Shown: positions 1-5,125 of the stretch, in pieces
Layout of the letters: the number at the start of each line of letters is the position of its first letter
Position numbering within the stretch: position 1 is the first letter of the stretch
Source of the DNA: Chloroflexota bacterium
GTDB lineage: Bacteria > Chloroflexota > Dehalococcoidia > Lucifugimonadales > Lucifugimonadaceae
Length of the DNA stretch: 5,125 bases
Reading direction: 5' to 3'
Assembly: GCA_002730795.1 (NCBI GenBank)
Contig: PCAX01000005.1
Span: 1-5,125 of the forward strand
Position numbers and translations under genes: made by a program
The notes under the pieces: model-generated
What the model was told of the DNA's origin: nothing
Seen by the model: the letters and a program-made list of their open reading frames with translations, nothing else
The model's database searches: none

Positions 1-446
1 CGTCTAAAGCAGGAATCTGGAATCATATAATGGGGTTTTTTGGATTCCCAGGAGAAACCAAGAAAGAGGCGGAAGACAGCAAGAATTTCGTACATGAGAA
101 CCGGGCGCACATTCACTCCCTTGGGTTCATGACATATGTTCTCGGTAAATATTCACCTGTCGCATTTGAGCCCGAAAAATACGGTGTAAGTTATTATAAA
201 AATCCAGAATGGGACCTAGCAATGGATTATTATTTTACGCTGAAAGAAGGACTAAATATCCAGGAAGCACTGGATATATTTGAAGAGTTTGAACTCAACC
301 ATGATCCAAAATGGGATTTGCGAACCTGCGTGCGGGAATACATTTTCCTGTACATCGATCATTTCGGGAGCAACCATCTACCGCAACTGCAATCACAGCC
401 CAACCAGCGAACCAAGCGCCACCAGACCTCGGTGGGTATAGTCTAA
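1..446 (+). CDS. Radical SAM protein, C-terminal part (5' end outside window)
   Basis: The reading frame is open to the left edge (first full codon at base 3) and ends at TAA 444-446, leaving about 147 C-terminal residues. The segment GIWNHIMGFFGFPGET (bases 12-59) is the tract typical of B12-binding-domain radical SAM enzymes. There the strand GFPGET lies late in the TIM-barrel, after the CxxxCxxC cluster motif, which would be upstream of this window. The rest is the helical C-terminal extension, rich in acidic and aromatic residues, with a polar Gln/Arg tail. In this family a [4Fe-4S] cluster and S-adenosylmethionine generate a radical for methylation or rearrangement; the substrate here cannot be told. 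The next gene starts 39 bases downstream on the same strand, so the two are probably cotranscribed. The ATG at base 30 is internal to the motif and is not a real start. The family call is firm; the function is unknown. Confidence 0.82.
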   Translation, partial: SKAGIWNHIMGFFGFPGETKKEAEDSKNFVHENRAHIHSLGFMTYVLGKYSPVAFEPEKYGVSYYKNPEWDLAMDYYFTLKEGLNIQEALDIFEEFELNHDPKWDLRTCVREYIFLYIDHFGSNHLPQLQSQPNQRTKRHQTSVGIV

Positions 447-485
447 CTTCCTTGGGAATTTTTTTCATTTACCGAATAGAAAGAT

Positions 486-1451
486 ATGACTGTTGAAAAC
501 CAATATGGCCATAATCCCAACCCGAAGGTCGTAGTCACATCTATCTCATTCGGAAAGTCAACCGTTCTCAGAGAAGAACTTCTACGGGCCTTCCCAAACG
601 CTATCTTCAACGAAAATGGACAGCGGTTATCTGGTAAAAAACTGATTGAATTCATAGGTGATGCCGATGCCGCCATAGTTGGTGTTGAAACCATCAATGA
701 CTCCATACTGAAGTACACCCCTGAACTTAAAATAATTTCTAAATATGGAGTTGGTCTCGACAGCATTGATCAGGAATCCCTGAAAAATAGAAACATTTCT
801 CTAGGTTGGAAAGGGGGAATCAATCGACGATCCGTATCTGAACTAACTTTGTGTTTTATGTTAGGGCTCTGCCGAAACGTATTTGATTCCGGATTTAAAT
901 TAAAAAAGTCTGAATGGGATAAGAACGGAGGATATCAACTCTCAGGCAAAGCAGTTGGAATTATAGGATGCGGTCACGTAGGTTCCGATGTGGTGAGGCT
1001 TTTATCTCCACTGAATTGCAAGGTGCTGGTGCAAGACATTATAGATAAATCCGATTTCTGCCAAAAACAAGGGGCTTCCGAAACAAGTCTAGGCGAAGTA
1101 ATCGAAAGATCAGACATAATTAGCCTGCATGTCCCGTTAACGGAGCTGACCCGTCACATTGTGAATGAAAACTTTTTAAAAAGAATGAAATCGACTGCTT
1201 TTCTAATCAACACTTGCCGGGGAGAAGTGATAGACCAAGAAGCCTTAAAGAACGCTCTCCATCAAAGACTCGTCGCTGGGGCCGCCCTAGATGTATTTCT
1301 AGAGGAACCTCCGACGGACGAAGAATTTCTTTCTCTTCCCAACCTCATGGTCACCCCTCACATCGGTGGAAACGCAAGAGAAGCGGTAGAAGCCATGGGC
1401 CGCTCCGCCATCGATCACCTGACCGCATTTTTTAAAAAAAATTCAGCATGA
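486..1451 (+). CDS. D-isomer-specific 2-hydroxyacid dehydrogenase (phosphoglycerate dehydrogenase type)
   Basis: This complete 321-residue protein should oxidise or reduce a 2-hydroxy/2-oxo acid with NAD(H) in the cytosol. The substrate-binding half carries YGVGLDSID (87-95). The Rossmann half has GCGHVG (G161, G163, G166) with Asp184 at the end of the second strand, which favours NAD over NADP. The catalytic triad is present: Arg245 in INTCRGEVID, Glu274 in DVFLEEPP and His292 in TPHIGG. The length matches short-form enzymes; the C-terminal ACT or serine-regulatory domain of classical SerA is absent. The ATG at 486 is the only good start, because an in-frame TAG lies at 477-479; the ribosome site (AGAAAG) is weak. 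The 3' end overlaps the convergent lactonase gene by 9 bases. Next to a radical SAM gene and surface-glycan genes, it may make a hydroxy-acid or modified-sugar precursor rather than serve serine synthesis. That role is inference; the fold and chemistry are well supported. Confidence 0.92.
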   Translation: MTVENQYGHNPNPKVVVTSISFGKSTVLREELLRAFPNAIFNENGQRLSGKKLIEFIGDADAAIVGVETINDSILKYTPELKIISKYGVGLDSIDQESLKNRNISLGWKGGINRRSVSELTLCFMLGLCRNVFDSGFKLKKSEWDKNGGYQLSGKAVGIIGCGHVGSDVVRLLSPLNCKVLVQDIIDKSDFCQKQGASETSLGEVIERSDIISLHVPLTELTRHIVNENFLKRMKSTAFLINTCRGEVIDQEALKNALHQRLVAGAALDVFLEEPPTDEEFLSLPNLMVTPHIGGNAREAVEAMGRSAIDHLTAFFKKNSA

Positions 1452-1468
1452 TTTAAGTCCAAATGCTG
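1434..1468 (-). terminator. Candidate Rho-independent terminator for the leftward transcript
   Basis: Read on the - strand, CAGCAT (1468-1463) and ATGCTG (1449-1444) form a perfect 6-bp stem around a 13-base loop. After two A residues come eight T residues (1441-1434). The hairpin contains the lactonase TGA stop and lies inside the last codons of the convergent dehydrogenase, so it would end the - strand transcript with no spare DNA. The loop is long and the stem only half G+C, so it is a weak-to-moderate candidate. On the + strand the stem is not followed by a T-run, so it would not end the dehydrogenase transcript. Confidence 0.42.
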
Positions 1469-2168
1469 CAGCTTTATCTAAATACCATTCCCCTAAAATG
1501 CTAGCCGCTGGATACTTTTTATTTTTCTCAGGTTTTAAAACCAATTCAGATACTATCCTGGCTTTTTGCTGACCAATAACATGATAGGTAACACAAGTCG
1601 ATCTCTGAATCGCGGAAGGGGTCAAAGTTATCCGAGTTTGATGAGTTTCTGGGTGCCTAGCTACTTCACACAAATTTGATGTTTTTAAAAACTCTTCTTG
1701 ACCGGGAAATAGCGAAGCGGTGTGCCCATCAACCCCAAGCCCTAGGAGCACCCAATCAAAAAAAATGTCCTGACCTTTTCTCACCATCATGTGATCTTTA
1801 ATTTCTTTAGCATATCTAATTGATTCTTTTTCGGGTTCTTCCTCTCCTTTAATTCGATGAACATTTTTTTCAGGGATAGGTACGTGATTTAAAAAAGCAC
1901 GGCAAATCGTTTGATAATTACTTTCCTCGCTTTCTGGAGGAACACAACGCTCATCAGTCCAAAAAATGTGAACTGCGTCCCAAGGAATCTTATTAACCCA
2001 TAAAGGCGAGGCCATTTTCTTATACACCTTGAGAGGGGTTGCTCCTCCAGATAATGTGACCGAAAAAACACCTTGGACTTTGGCAGCCATCTTGGCACCA
2101 CGATGCCAGCGACGAGCAATCTCTTCTGCCATCTCTTCCGGAGTAGAAAATATATTTAGGGATTGCAT
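1443..2168 (-). CDS. pgl: 6-phosphogluconolactonase
   Basis: The enzyme hydrolyses 6-phospho-D-glucono-1,5-lactone to 6-phosphogluconate, the second step of the oxidative pentose phosphate pathway, in the cytosol. The NagB/RpiA-like fold is clear. Numbering from a GTG at 2180, SGGATP lies at 44-49, FWTDERCVPP at 73-82 followed by SNY at 87-89, and GLGVDGHTASLFPG at 147-160 with the presumed catalytic His153. I prefer the ATG at 2166-2168 (241 residues) over the GTG at 2178-2180 (245 residues), because lactonases usually begin just before the 'IFSTPEEM' strand. Neither start has a convincing Shine-Dalgarno site, and the frame stays open upstream to a TGA at 2298-2300. The length is normal. The gene lies downstream of glycan genes on the same strand and converges with the dehydrogenase, with which it shares 9 bases. 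No zwf or gnd is visible beside it, which is unusual for pgl. Confidence 0.95.
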   Translation of the reverse strand: MQSLNIFSTPEEMAEEIARRWHRGAKMAAKVQGVFSVTLSGGATPLKVYKKMASPLWVNKIPWDAVHIFWTDERCVPPESEESNYQTICRAFLNHVPIPEKNVHRIKGEEEPEKESIRYAKEIKDHMMVRKGQDIFFDWVLLGLGVDGHTASLFPGQEEFLKTSNLCEVARHPETHQTRITLTPSAIQRSTCVTYHVIGQQKARIVSELVLKPEKNKKYPAASILGEWYLDKAAAFGLKSC

Positions 2169-2204
2169 AAATTTGTACACAATAAAATTATTGGAGCTTA
2201 AATC

Positions 2205-2217
2205 ATTTAGACTAAAT
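2205..2217. repeat. 13-base palindrome upstream of the lactonase gene
   Basis: ATTTAGACTAAAT is a perfect inverted repeat of two 6-base arms around one central base. It lies 37 bases upstream of the preferred lactonase ATG, in the gap behind the 628-residue gene. Such a site could be an operator for a dimeric regulator acting on a local lactonase promoter, but the DNA is A+T-rich and the repeat may be chance. I could not identify a convincing -35/-10 pair beside it. The rest of the gap (2169-2364) shows no RNA gene and no clear terminator. Confidence 0.22.
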
Positions 2218-2364
2218 TCTGGTCGGCTTTGCAGGCTGTTAGCTCGAGGAAAACTCCTTTTGTTAGCATAACCTCTGGTGGCCCCGCCAATTCCAAGTCA
2301 GGAGTTTCTTAATTCTAAGTATTACCCTACGCCATTTAATGTCTTCGATATAAAAATTGCTTTT

Positions 2365-4251
2365 TCATGTAGGATTAGACTGTGATAGCAATTTTTTCCA
2401 TCTTTGAAGCTCGGGGTCTAAGAACAAAAAGTCACTTTTTTCTGATCTGTCAATTTTATTTTGGCCTGCCGTCTGCAATGCTTCAGCTAGTCCCTCGGGC
2501 GTATTGACAAAGCGTGCATCCGATTGCCCCCGAAGGGGGCTAAAGTTCAACTCCGTATTATCAAGCATCACCACGACTTTCAACCCAACGATATAAGCAT
2601 CCACCGCTGCCGAAGTCCTATTAGCAGAATAAGCAATATCAAAATTATATAGAATTTTTTCCAAATGATCGGTGACTATCTCTAAATTTAGCGATGGATA
2701 GTCATCCGGGTTGATATGAAACGCGGGATGAGGCTTAATCGTGTAGGTTGCAGAAACCGTCATATGTGGTAATGCCGCTTCTAATAATTGAAGTGTCTTG
2801 ATCGTACATGAAGGTAGGTAATCCCCGAAAATTAATACCTTGATCTTCTTTGTTTTCTTTTGTTTTCTAGTGCCAGCTCTAACTTTATCCAGGTAACAAT
2901 ATCGGAGAGCCTCACATTCGACAACGGACTTTTTTGGGTAACCCGCACTAAGGTAAGTATCTATGGCCATCTTGCCGTTTAGGGCAATCAGATCTGCTTG
3001 CGGCATCGGATATAATTTTGATGATTTAACAGTGCGAGAGCCTGCAAAAAAACGCAAGTCCCAGAACCGTGTCATGCCATGCCACACAGCTATCAACTGG
3101 CCATGACGGTGTTTGCGCCAGGCATGTATCAACGCTCTTTCCCATGATTGGTTTTCACATAGATAAAGACCCATCTTCTGGTGTGGGAGATCACTAAGTG
3201 CTACATCAAAGAGTTCGATATACAATAGATTGTCAATGGCAACGCGACCACACATCGAATTGTACCAGTCCTCTCGCATAAGCGGCCATAATGAGAGCCC
3301 CGATCCGTGCAAACTGAATACATGTTTAATTTCACTAAGATCCCGAGAAATGCGCATTAACCTGAACCAGCGCTTCAAAACTCGCATAACAATTCTCCAG
3401 GACAGATACGTATCGAGAAATGTATGAAAGCCCTGATCACGCCGTTTTTTATTGAAACTCTGCACCCAATTCAATGCCTTCTGGGGACTGGGCACAGCAT
3501 CATGAGGGAAATAATGCTGAAGCCAATTTCCAGAAATGCCCAGCTTCCGCATGACTTCATGCAAGCCTTCCCAATAATACGAATGAAATTTTCCTTTATT
3601 GGCTAAATTAGTATCTACGTGAGAAAAATAAGAGCACAAGAATAGAGATTTATCGCCACCGAACCAGCTTGTTTTTTTTGCTTTTCTAAACGGCCATCGG
3701 CACCACATATGACGAGCCAGACCGATCAACGCCTGAACTGAATGAGGCAATGCATGGAAAATATATCTAAAGTCTAAGCGCGGTGGCAGACTATCTGAAA
3801 GCTGTTCCCATTCGTAGGTAATATTCAAATTCATGCATAATCCACTAAGTGCCTCACTTACAGATAGATTGGAATTAACCAGCCGAATTTTGGTAGGTTT
3901 CTGGTCGGATATAATTTCTCTTATAGCTATGAGGTAAATGATATCTCTGATGGGTGATTTGTAGTCACTCTTTTCAACAATCAATGTCATCCACCAATAG
4001 CTTAAGCCATCTTCAAAAACGAGGTGATCAATAAGGCGTCTTTCCGCAATTCGACTTTCGCCAAGATCATGAACCCAGCTCAAATATTTATCTCGTAATC
4101 GATTACCATGCCTTTCGACATACCTTTGCAAAGAATACACTGAATCAGTTTCTTCATGGTCATCCCAATGGTAAAACTGTTCTAAAGGCTCCGAAGAATC
4201 GGAACCCAGCTTTAAAGATGTTATATAAATGCCAGATTTACTATCAGTCAA
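2365..4251 (-). CDS. Putative surface-carbohydrate biosynthesis protein (TIGR04326-like, GT-B-like C-terminus)
   Basis: This 628-residue protein has no signal peptide or clear membrane helix, so it is probably cytosolic or membrane-peripheral. Its overall pattern recalls a family tied to Leptospira O-antigen loci (TIGR04326, from memory): an N-terminal part with LQRYVERHGNRLRDKYLSWV (41-60), HDLGES (61-66) and SYWWMTLIVEKS (84-95), then CENQSWERALIHAWR (365-379) and HGMTRFWDLRFF (391-402). The last 200 residues look like the nucleotide-binding half of a GT-B glycosyltransferase: a strand KVLIFGDYLP (471-480), KPHP (506-509), and SANRTSAAVDAYIVGLKVVVM (542-562), where a Ser/Thr-rich turn precedes a helix and strand. 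KPHP also occurs in KpsS-like and CDP-glycerol transferases. The start is TTG 4249-4251: an in-frame TAA lies at 4258-4260 and the next Met is only at residue 88. No good ribosome site is visible. Glycosyl transfer is inference. Confidence 0.72.
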   Translation of the reverse strand: MTDSKSGIYITSLKLGSDSSEPLEQFYHWDDHEETDSVYSLQRYVERHGNRLRDKYLSWVHDLGESRIAERRLIDHLVFEDGLSYWWMTLIVEKSDYKSPIRDIIYLIAIREIISDQKPTKIRLVNSNLSVSEALSGLCMNLNITYEWEQLSDSLPPRLDFRYIFHALPHSVQALIGLARHMWCRWPFRKAKKTSWFGGDKSLFLCSYFSHVDTNLANKGKFHSYYWEGLHEVMRKLGISGNWLQHYFPHDAVPSPQKALNWVQSFNKKRRDQGFHTFLDTYLSWRIVMRVLKRWFRLMRISRDLSEIKHVFSLHGSGLSLWPLMREDWYNSMCGRVAIDNLLYIELFDVALSDLPHQKMGLYLCENQSWERALIHAWRKHRHGQLIAVWHGMTRFWDLRFFAGSRTVKSSKLYPMPQADLIALNGKMAIDTYLSAGYPKKSVVECEALRYCYLDKVRAGTRKQKKTKKIKVLIFGDYLPSCTIKTLQLLEAALPHMTVSATYTIKPHPAFHINPDDYPSLNLEIVTDHLEKILYNFDIAYSANRTSAAVDAYIVGLKVVVMLDNTELNFSPLRGQSDARFVNTPEGLAEALQTAGQNKIDRSEKSDFLFLDPELQRWKKLLSQSNPT

Positions 4252-4286
4252 TTTCTGTTAGGGGGGATGGTTATTTTCCAGATCAT
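4248..4286 (-). CDS. Possible 12-codon leader ORF overlapping the TTG start
   Basis: An ATG at 4286-4284 opens a frame of 12 sense codons (MIWKITIPPNRN) ending in TGA 4250-4248. That stop overlaps the TTG start of the 628-residue gene by two bases, as TTGA. Such overlaps often couple translation, which could explain how a TTG start without a Shine-Dalgarno site is used. Only a poor ribosome site (TATAGG, directly adjacent) precedes the ATG. An ORF this short is expected by chance, so the peptide may not exist. There is no sign of classical attenuation, such as a run of one amino acid's codons or a terminator. Confidence 0.15.
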   Translation of the reverse strand: MIWKITIPPNRN

Positions 4287-4319
4287 CCTATAGTTAATGC
4301 AGACTCATTAATTGGATTC
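4252..4319. other. Short gap between phosphatase remnant and 628-residue gene
   Basis: These 68 bases hold the 12-codon leader frame and a six-C tract. GGATTCTT occurs in + orientation at 4314-4321, at the edge of the gap, and again at 4341-4348 inside the remnant. Such a short direct repeat could mark the deletion that removed most of the phosphatase gene, but eight bases is little evidence. All three - strand frames are broken here, and I see no transposase fragment, terminal inverted repeat or terminator. Confidence 0.35.
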
Positions 4320-4554
4320 TTATTGAACAGGAATATAGTCGGATTCTTCATTTAAGGTGGAGGGGGGGCTTAGGACCAAGAACCTGCAGGATTTCCTTTT
4401 CCAACACAACATCCGCTATCGTCTTGATCTCCTTTGGGTAATCTAGGATATGGAAGTAATTTTTATGATCTTGATTCAAGCCAGATAGCAAATCCTGTCC
4501 CGCCTGAGCCGCAATAGATTTTGATAGTTCTAACAGTTCTCCTAAATTAGGCAT
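4320..4554 (-). pseudogene. Truncated, frameshifted inositol-monophosphatase-family gene (N-terminal remnant)
   Basis: The intact frame gives only 68 residues (4348-4554). Its pattern matches the N-terminus of the IMPase/FIG superfamily: a first helix LLELSKSIAAQAGQDLL (7-23), then KEIKTIADVVLEKEIL (41-56), equivalent to the 'K-x-D-x-VT-x-AD' region that precedes the metal site. The frame then runs into a seven-C tract (4362-4368) and stops at TGA 4348-4350. Removing one C restores a frame reading STLNEESDYIPVQ before TAA 4320-4322. Its NEES resembles the GEES/SEES metal-ligand motif that follows at about this distance in the family. The WIIDPxDGTxN core and the C-terminal 170 or so residues are absent from the DNA, so the gene lost most of its length as well as its frame. 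Its ATG overlaps the isomerase stop by 8 bases, showing it was once a coupled operon member. It was probably a sugar- or polyol-phosphate phosphatase. A real short protein is possible but unlikely. Confidence 0.68.
4362..4368 (-). repeat. Seven-C homopolymer at the phosphatase frameshift
   Basis: Seven consecutive C residues on the - strand lie exactly where the phosphatase-like frame loses its family pattern. Homopolymers of this length slip readily during replication and sequencing. A second tract of six C residues lies at 4261-4266, in the leader of the 628-residue gene. Neither tract can restore a long ORF by changing length, because stops follow in every frame, so on/off phase variation is not supported. 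Confidence 0.5.
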
Positions 4555-5125
4555 GTTTTGTGAGCCGCATTAAATAGGCCCCAACTAAATGATCCAACAC
4601 CATATGCGCATCTTCAGCGGGACCATATTCTTGAGGTTCAGTGGGCACATGGATACCCTCATCTGCCTGAGCCTTGAGTTTTCCGCCATCAAAAGCAGTA
4701 ATAGCTACGGTCTTAATACCGACGGACAGAGCATAGTCAAAAGCTTTGATTAGATTGGCTGAGTTTCCGGAGGCGGAAATACCGACCAACACATCCCCCT
4801 CCTTTGCCAAAACCTGCAATTGCCTGAGGAAAATATCTTCATAGCCAAAGTCATTTCCGAGCGCAGTAAGCACGGGTACATTATCAGTTAGGCTAATTGC
4901 CCGAAATGGTTGATCGTACTCGTTAGTTCCATATGCTAGATCATTGGCGAAGTGACTTGCAGTTGCAGCACTACCACCATTACCGATAAAAAATATAGTG
5001 GCAACACGCTTTCTTGCATCAAGAAGCGTCTCAATAAAGCGACCGATTTCAGAGTTATCTATACGTGATAAAATAGATTTTAAATATTCCAGATATTTCC
5101 CTGCAAACGCAACCGGGTCCTTTGT
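4547..5125 (-). CDS. SIS-domain sugar-phosphate isomerase, GmhA-like (N-terminus outside window)
   Basis: The frame is open to the right edge and ends at TAA 4549-4547, giving 192 residues; probably only a few N-terminal residues are missing. It is a SIS-domain protein of the phosphoheptose isomerase type, which converts sedoheptulose-7-phosphate to D-glycero-D-manno-heptose-7-phosphate in the cytosol. Residues in this fragment: N-terminal helices 3-40; the phosphate loop FIGNGGSAATASHFANDL (46-63); NDFGYEDIF (91-99); GDVLVGISASGNSAN (110-124), the second phosphate loop; AFDGGKL (144-150); and EYGPAEDAHMVLDHL (166-180). His174 aligns with the catalytic His180 of E. coli GmhA. The catalytic Glu65 position (FAEELT) here reads FANDLA, so the acid is probably Asp62. 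The subfamily with 'EYGPAEDAH' is common in surface-glycan clusters. The GTG at 4873 is an internal valine codon, not a start. The gene leads a - strand series and overlaps the phosphatase remnant by 8 bases. The exact sugar is uncertain. Confidence 0.9.
   Translation of the reverse strand, partial: TKDPVAFAGKYLEYLKSILSRIDNSEIGRFIETLLDARKRVATIFFIGNGGSAATASHFANDLAYGTNEYDQPFRAISLTDNVPVLTALGNDFGYEDIFLRQLQVLAKEGDVLVGISASGNSANLIKAFDYALSVGIKTVAITAFDGGKLKAQADEGIHVPTEPQEYGPAEDAHMVLDHLVGAYLMRLTKHA

Noticed and set aside
448..465. TTCC-TTG-GGAA followed by seven T residues between the radical SAM gene and the dehydrogenase, terminator-like
   Set aside because: The stem is only 4 bp with a 3-base loop, too weak for termination, and it lies between genes that look cotranscribed.
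443..766. 107-codon - strand ORF antisense to the dehydrogenase start
   Set aside because: It is opposite a gene with strong family motifs and has no recognisable pattern of its own.
2029..2271. 80-codon + strand ORF antisense to the lactonase 5' end
   Set aside because: It overlaps conserved lactonase codons in antisense and resembles no known protein; most likely a chance open frame.
2272..2288. Hairpin TGGTG-GCCC-CGCCA in the lactonase upstream gap, with a CCA-like end suggesting a tRNA
   Set aside because: No T-loop consensus, anticodon arm or acceptor pairing can be found, and no T-run follows on either strand.
3230..3606. Two short + strand ORFs inside the 628-residue gene
   Set aside because: Both lie antisense within a long ORF with family-like motifs throughout; neither has a ribosome site or recognisable domain.
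4261..4266. Six-G/six-C tract upstream of the 628-residue gene as a phase-variation switch
   Set aside because: The in-frame TAA at 4258-4260 lies after the tract, so changing its length cannot fuse an upstream ATG to the main frame.
1..5125. CRISPR array, insertion sequence, integron or phage attachment site
   Set aside because: No regularly spaced repeats, transposase or integrase motifs, terminal inverted repeats or target duplications were seen by eye.

Overview
The window looks like one end of a bacterial surface-polysaccharide (O-antigen or capsule) gene cluster meeting a central-carbon gene. G+C looks moderate by eye (roughly low to mid 40s percent, not computed). The gene families suggest a Gram-negative or other LPS/capsule-bearing bacterium. 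The 628-residue protein resembles a family known to me mainly from Leptospira-type and deltaproteobacterial O-antigen loci, but the sequence does not fix the taxon.

Left part, + strand (1-1451): the 3' end of a radical SAM (probably B12-binding type) protein is cut by the left edge. After a 39-base gap comes a complete D-2-hydroxyacid dehydrogenase of the phosphoglycerate-dehydrogenase type (486-1451). The two probably form the end of one rightward transcription unit.

Middle and right part, - strand (1443-5125), in transcription order from right to left: a SIS-domain sugar-phosphate isomerase related to GmhA, whose first few residues lie outside the window; an overlapping, decayed N-terminal remnant of an inositol-monophosphatase-family gene; a 628-residue putative surface-carbohydrate biosynthesis protein with GT-B-like C-terminal features; and, after a 184-197 base gap, a complete 6-phosphogluconolactonase. 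The dehydrogenase and lactonase genes converge and overlap by 9 bases. A hairpin followed by a T-run on the - strand sits on that junction and could terminate the leftward transcript.

The isomerase, the former phosphatase and the 628-residue protein fit a pathway that makes a heptose-like sugar phosphate and builds it into a surface glycan. The hydroxyacid dehydrogenase and radical SAM protein could modify glycan precursors. The lactonase belongs to the oxidative pentose phosphate pathway and is the functional outlier. It could mark the cluster border, or supply sedoheptulose-7-phosphate indirectly through pentose phosphates.

I found no tRNA, rRNA, CRISPR array, insertion sequence or complete new system. 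The points most worth a second look are the phosphatase remnant with its C7-tract frameshift, the 628-residue protein with a TTG start overlapped by a 12-codon leader ORF, and the 39-codon open stretch without ATG upstream of the lactonase.
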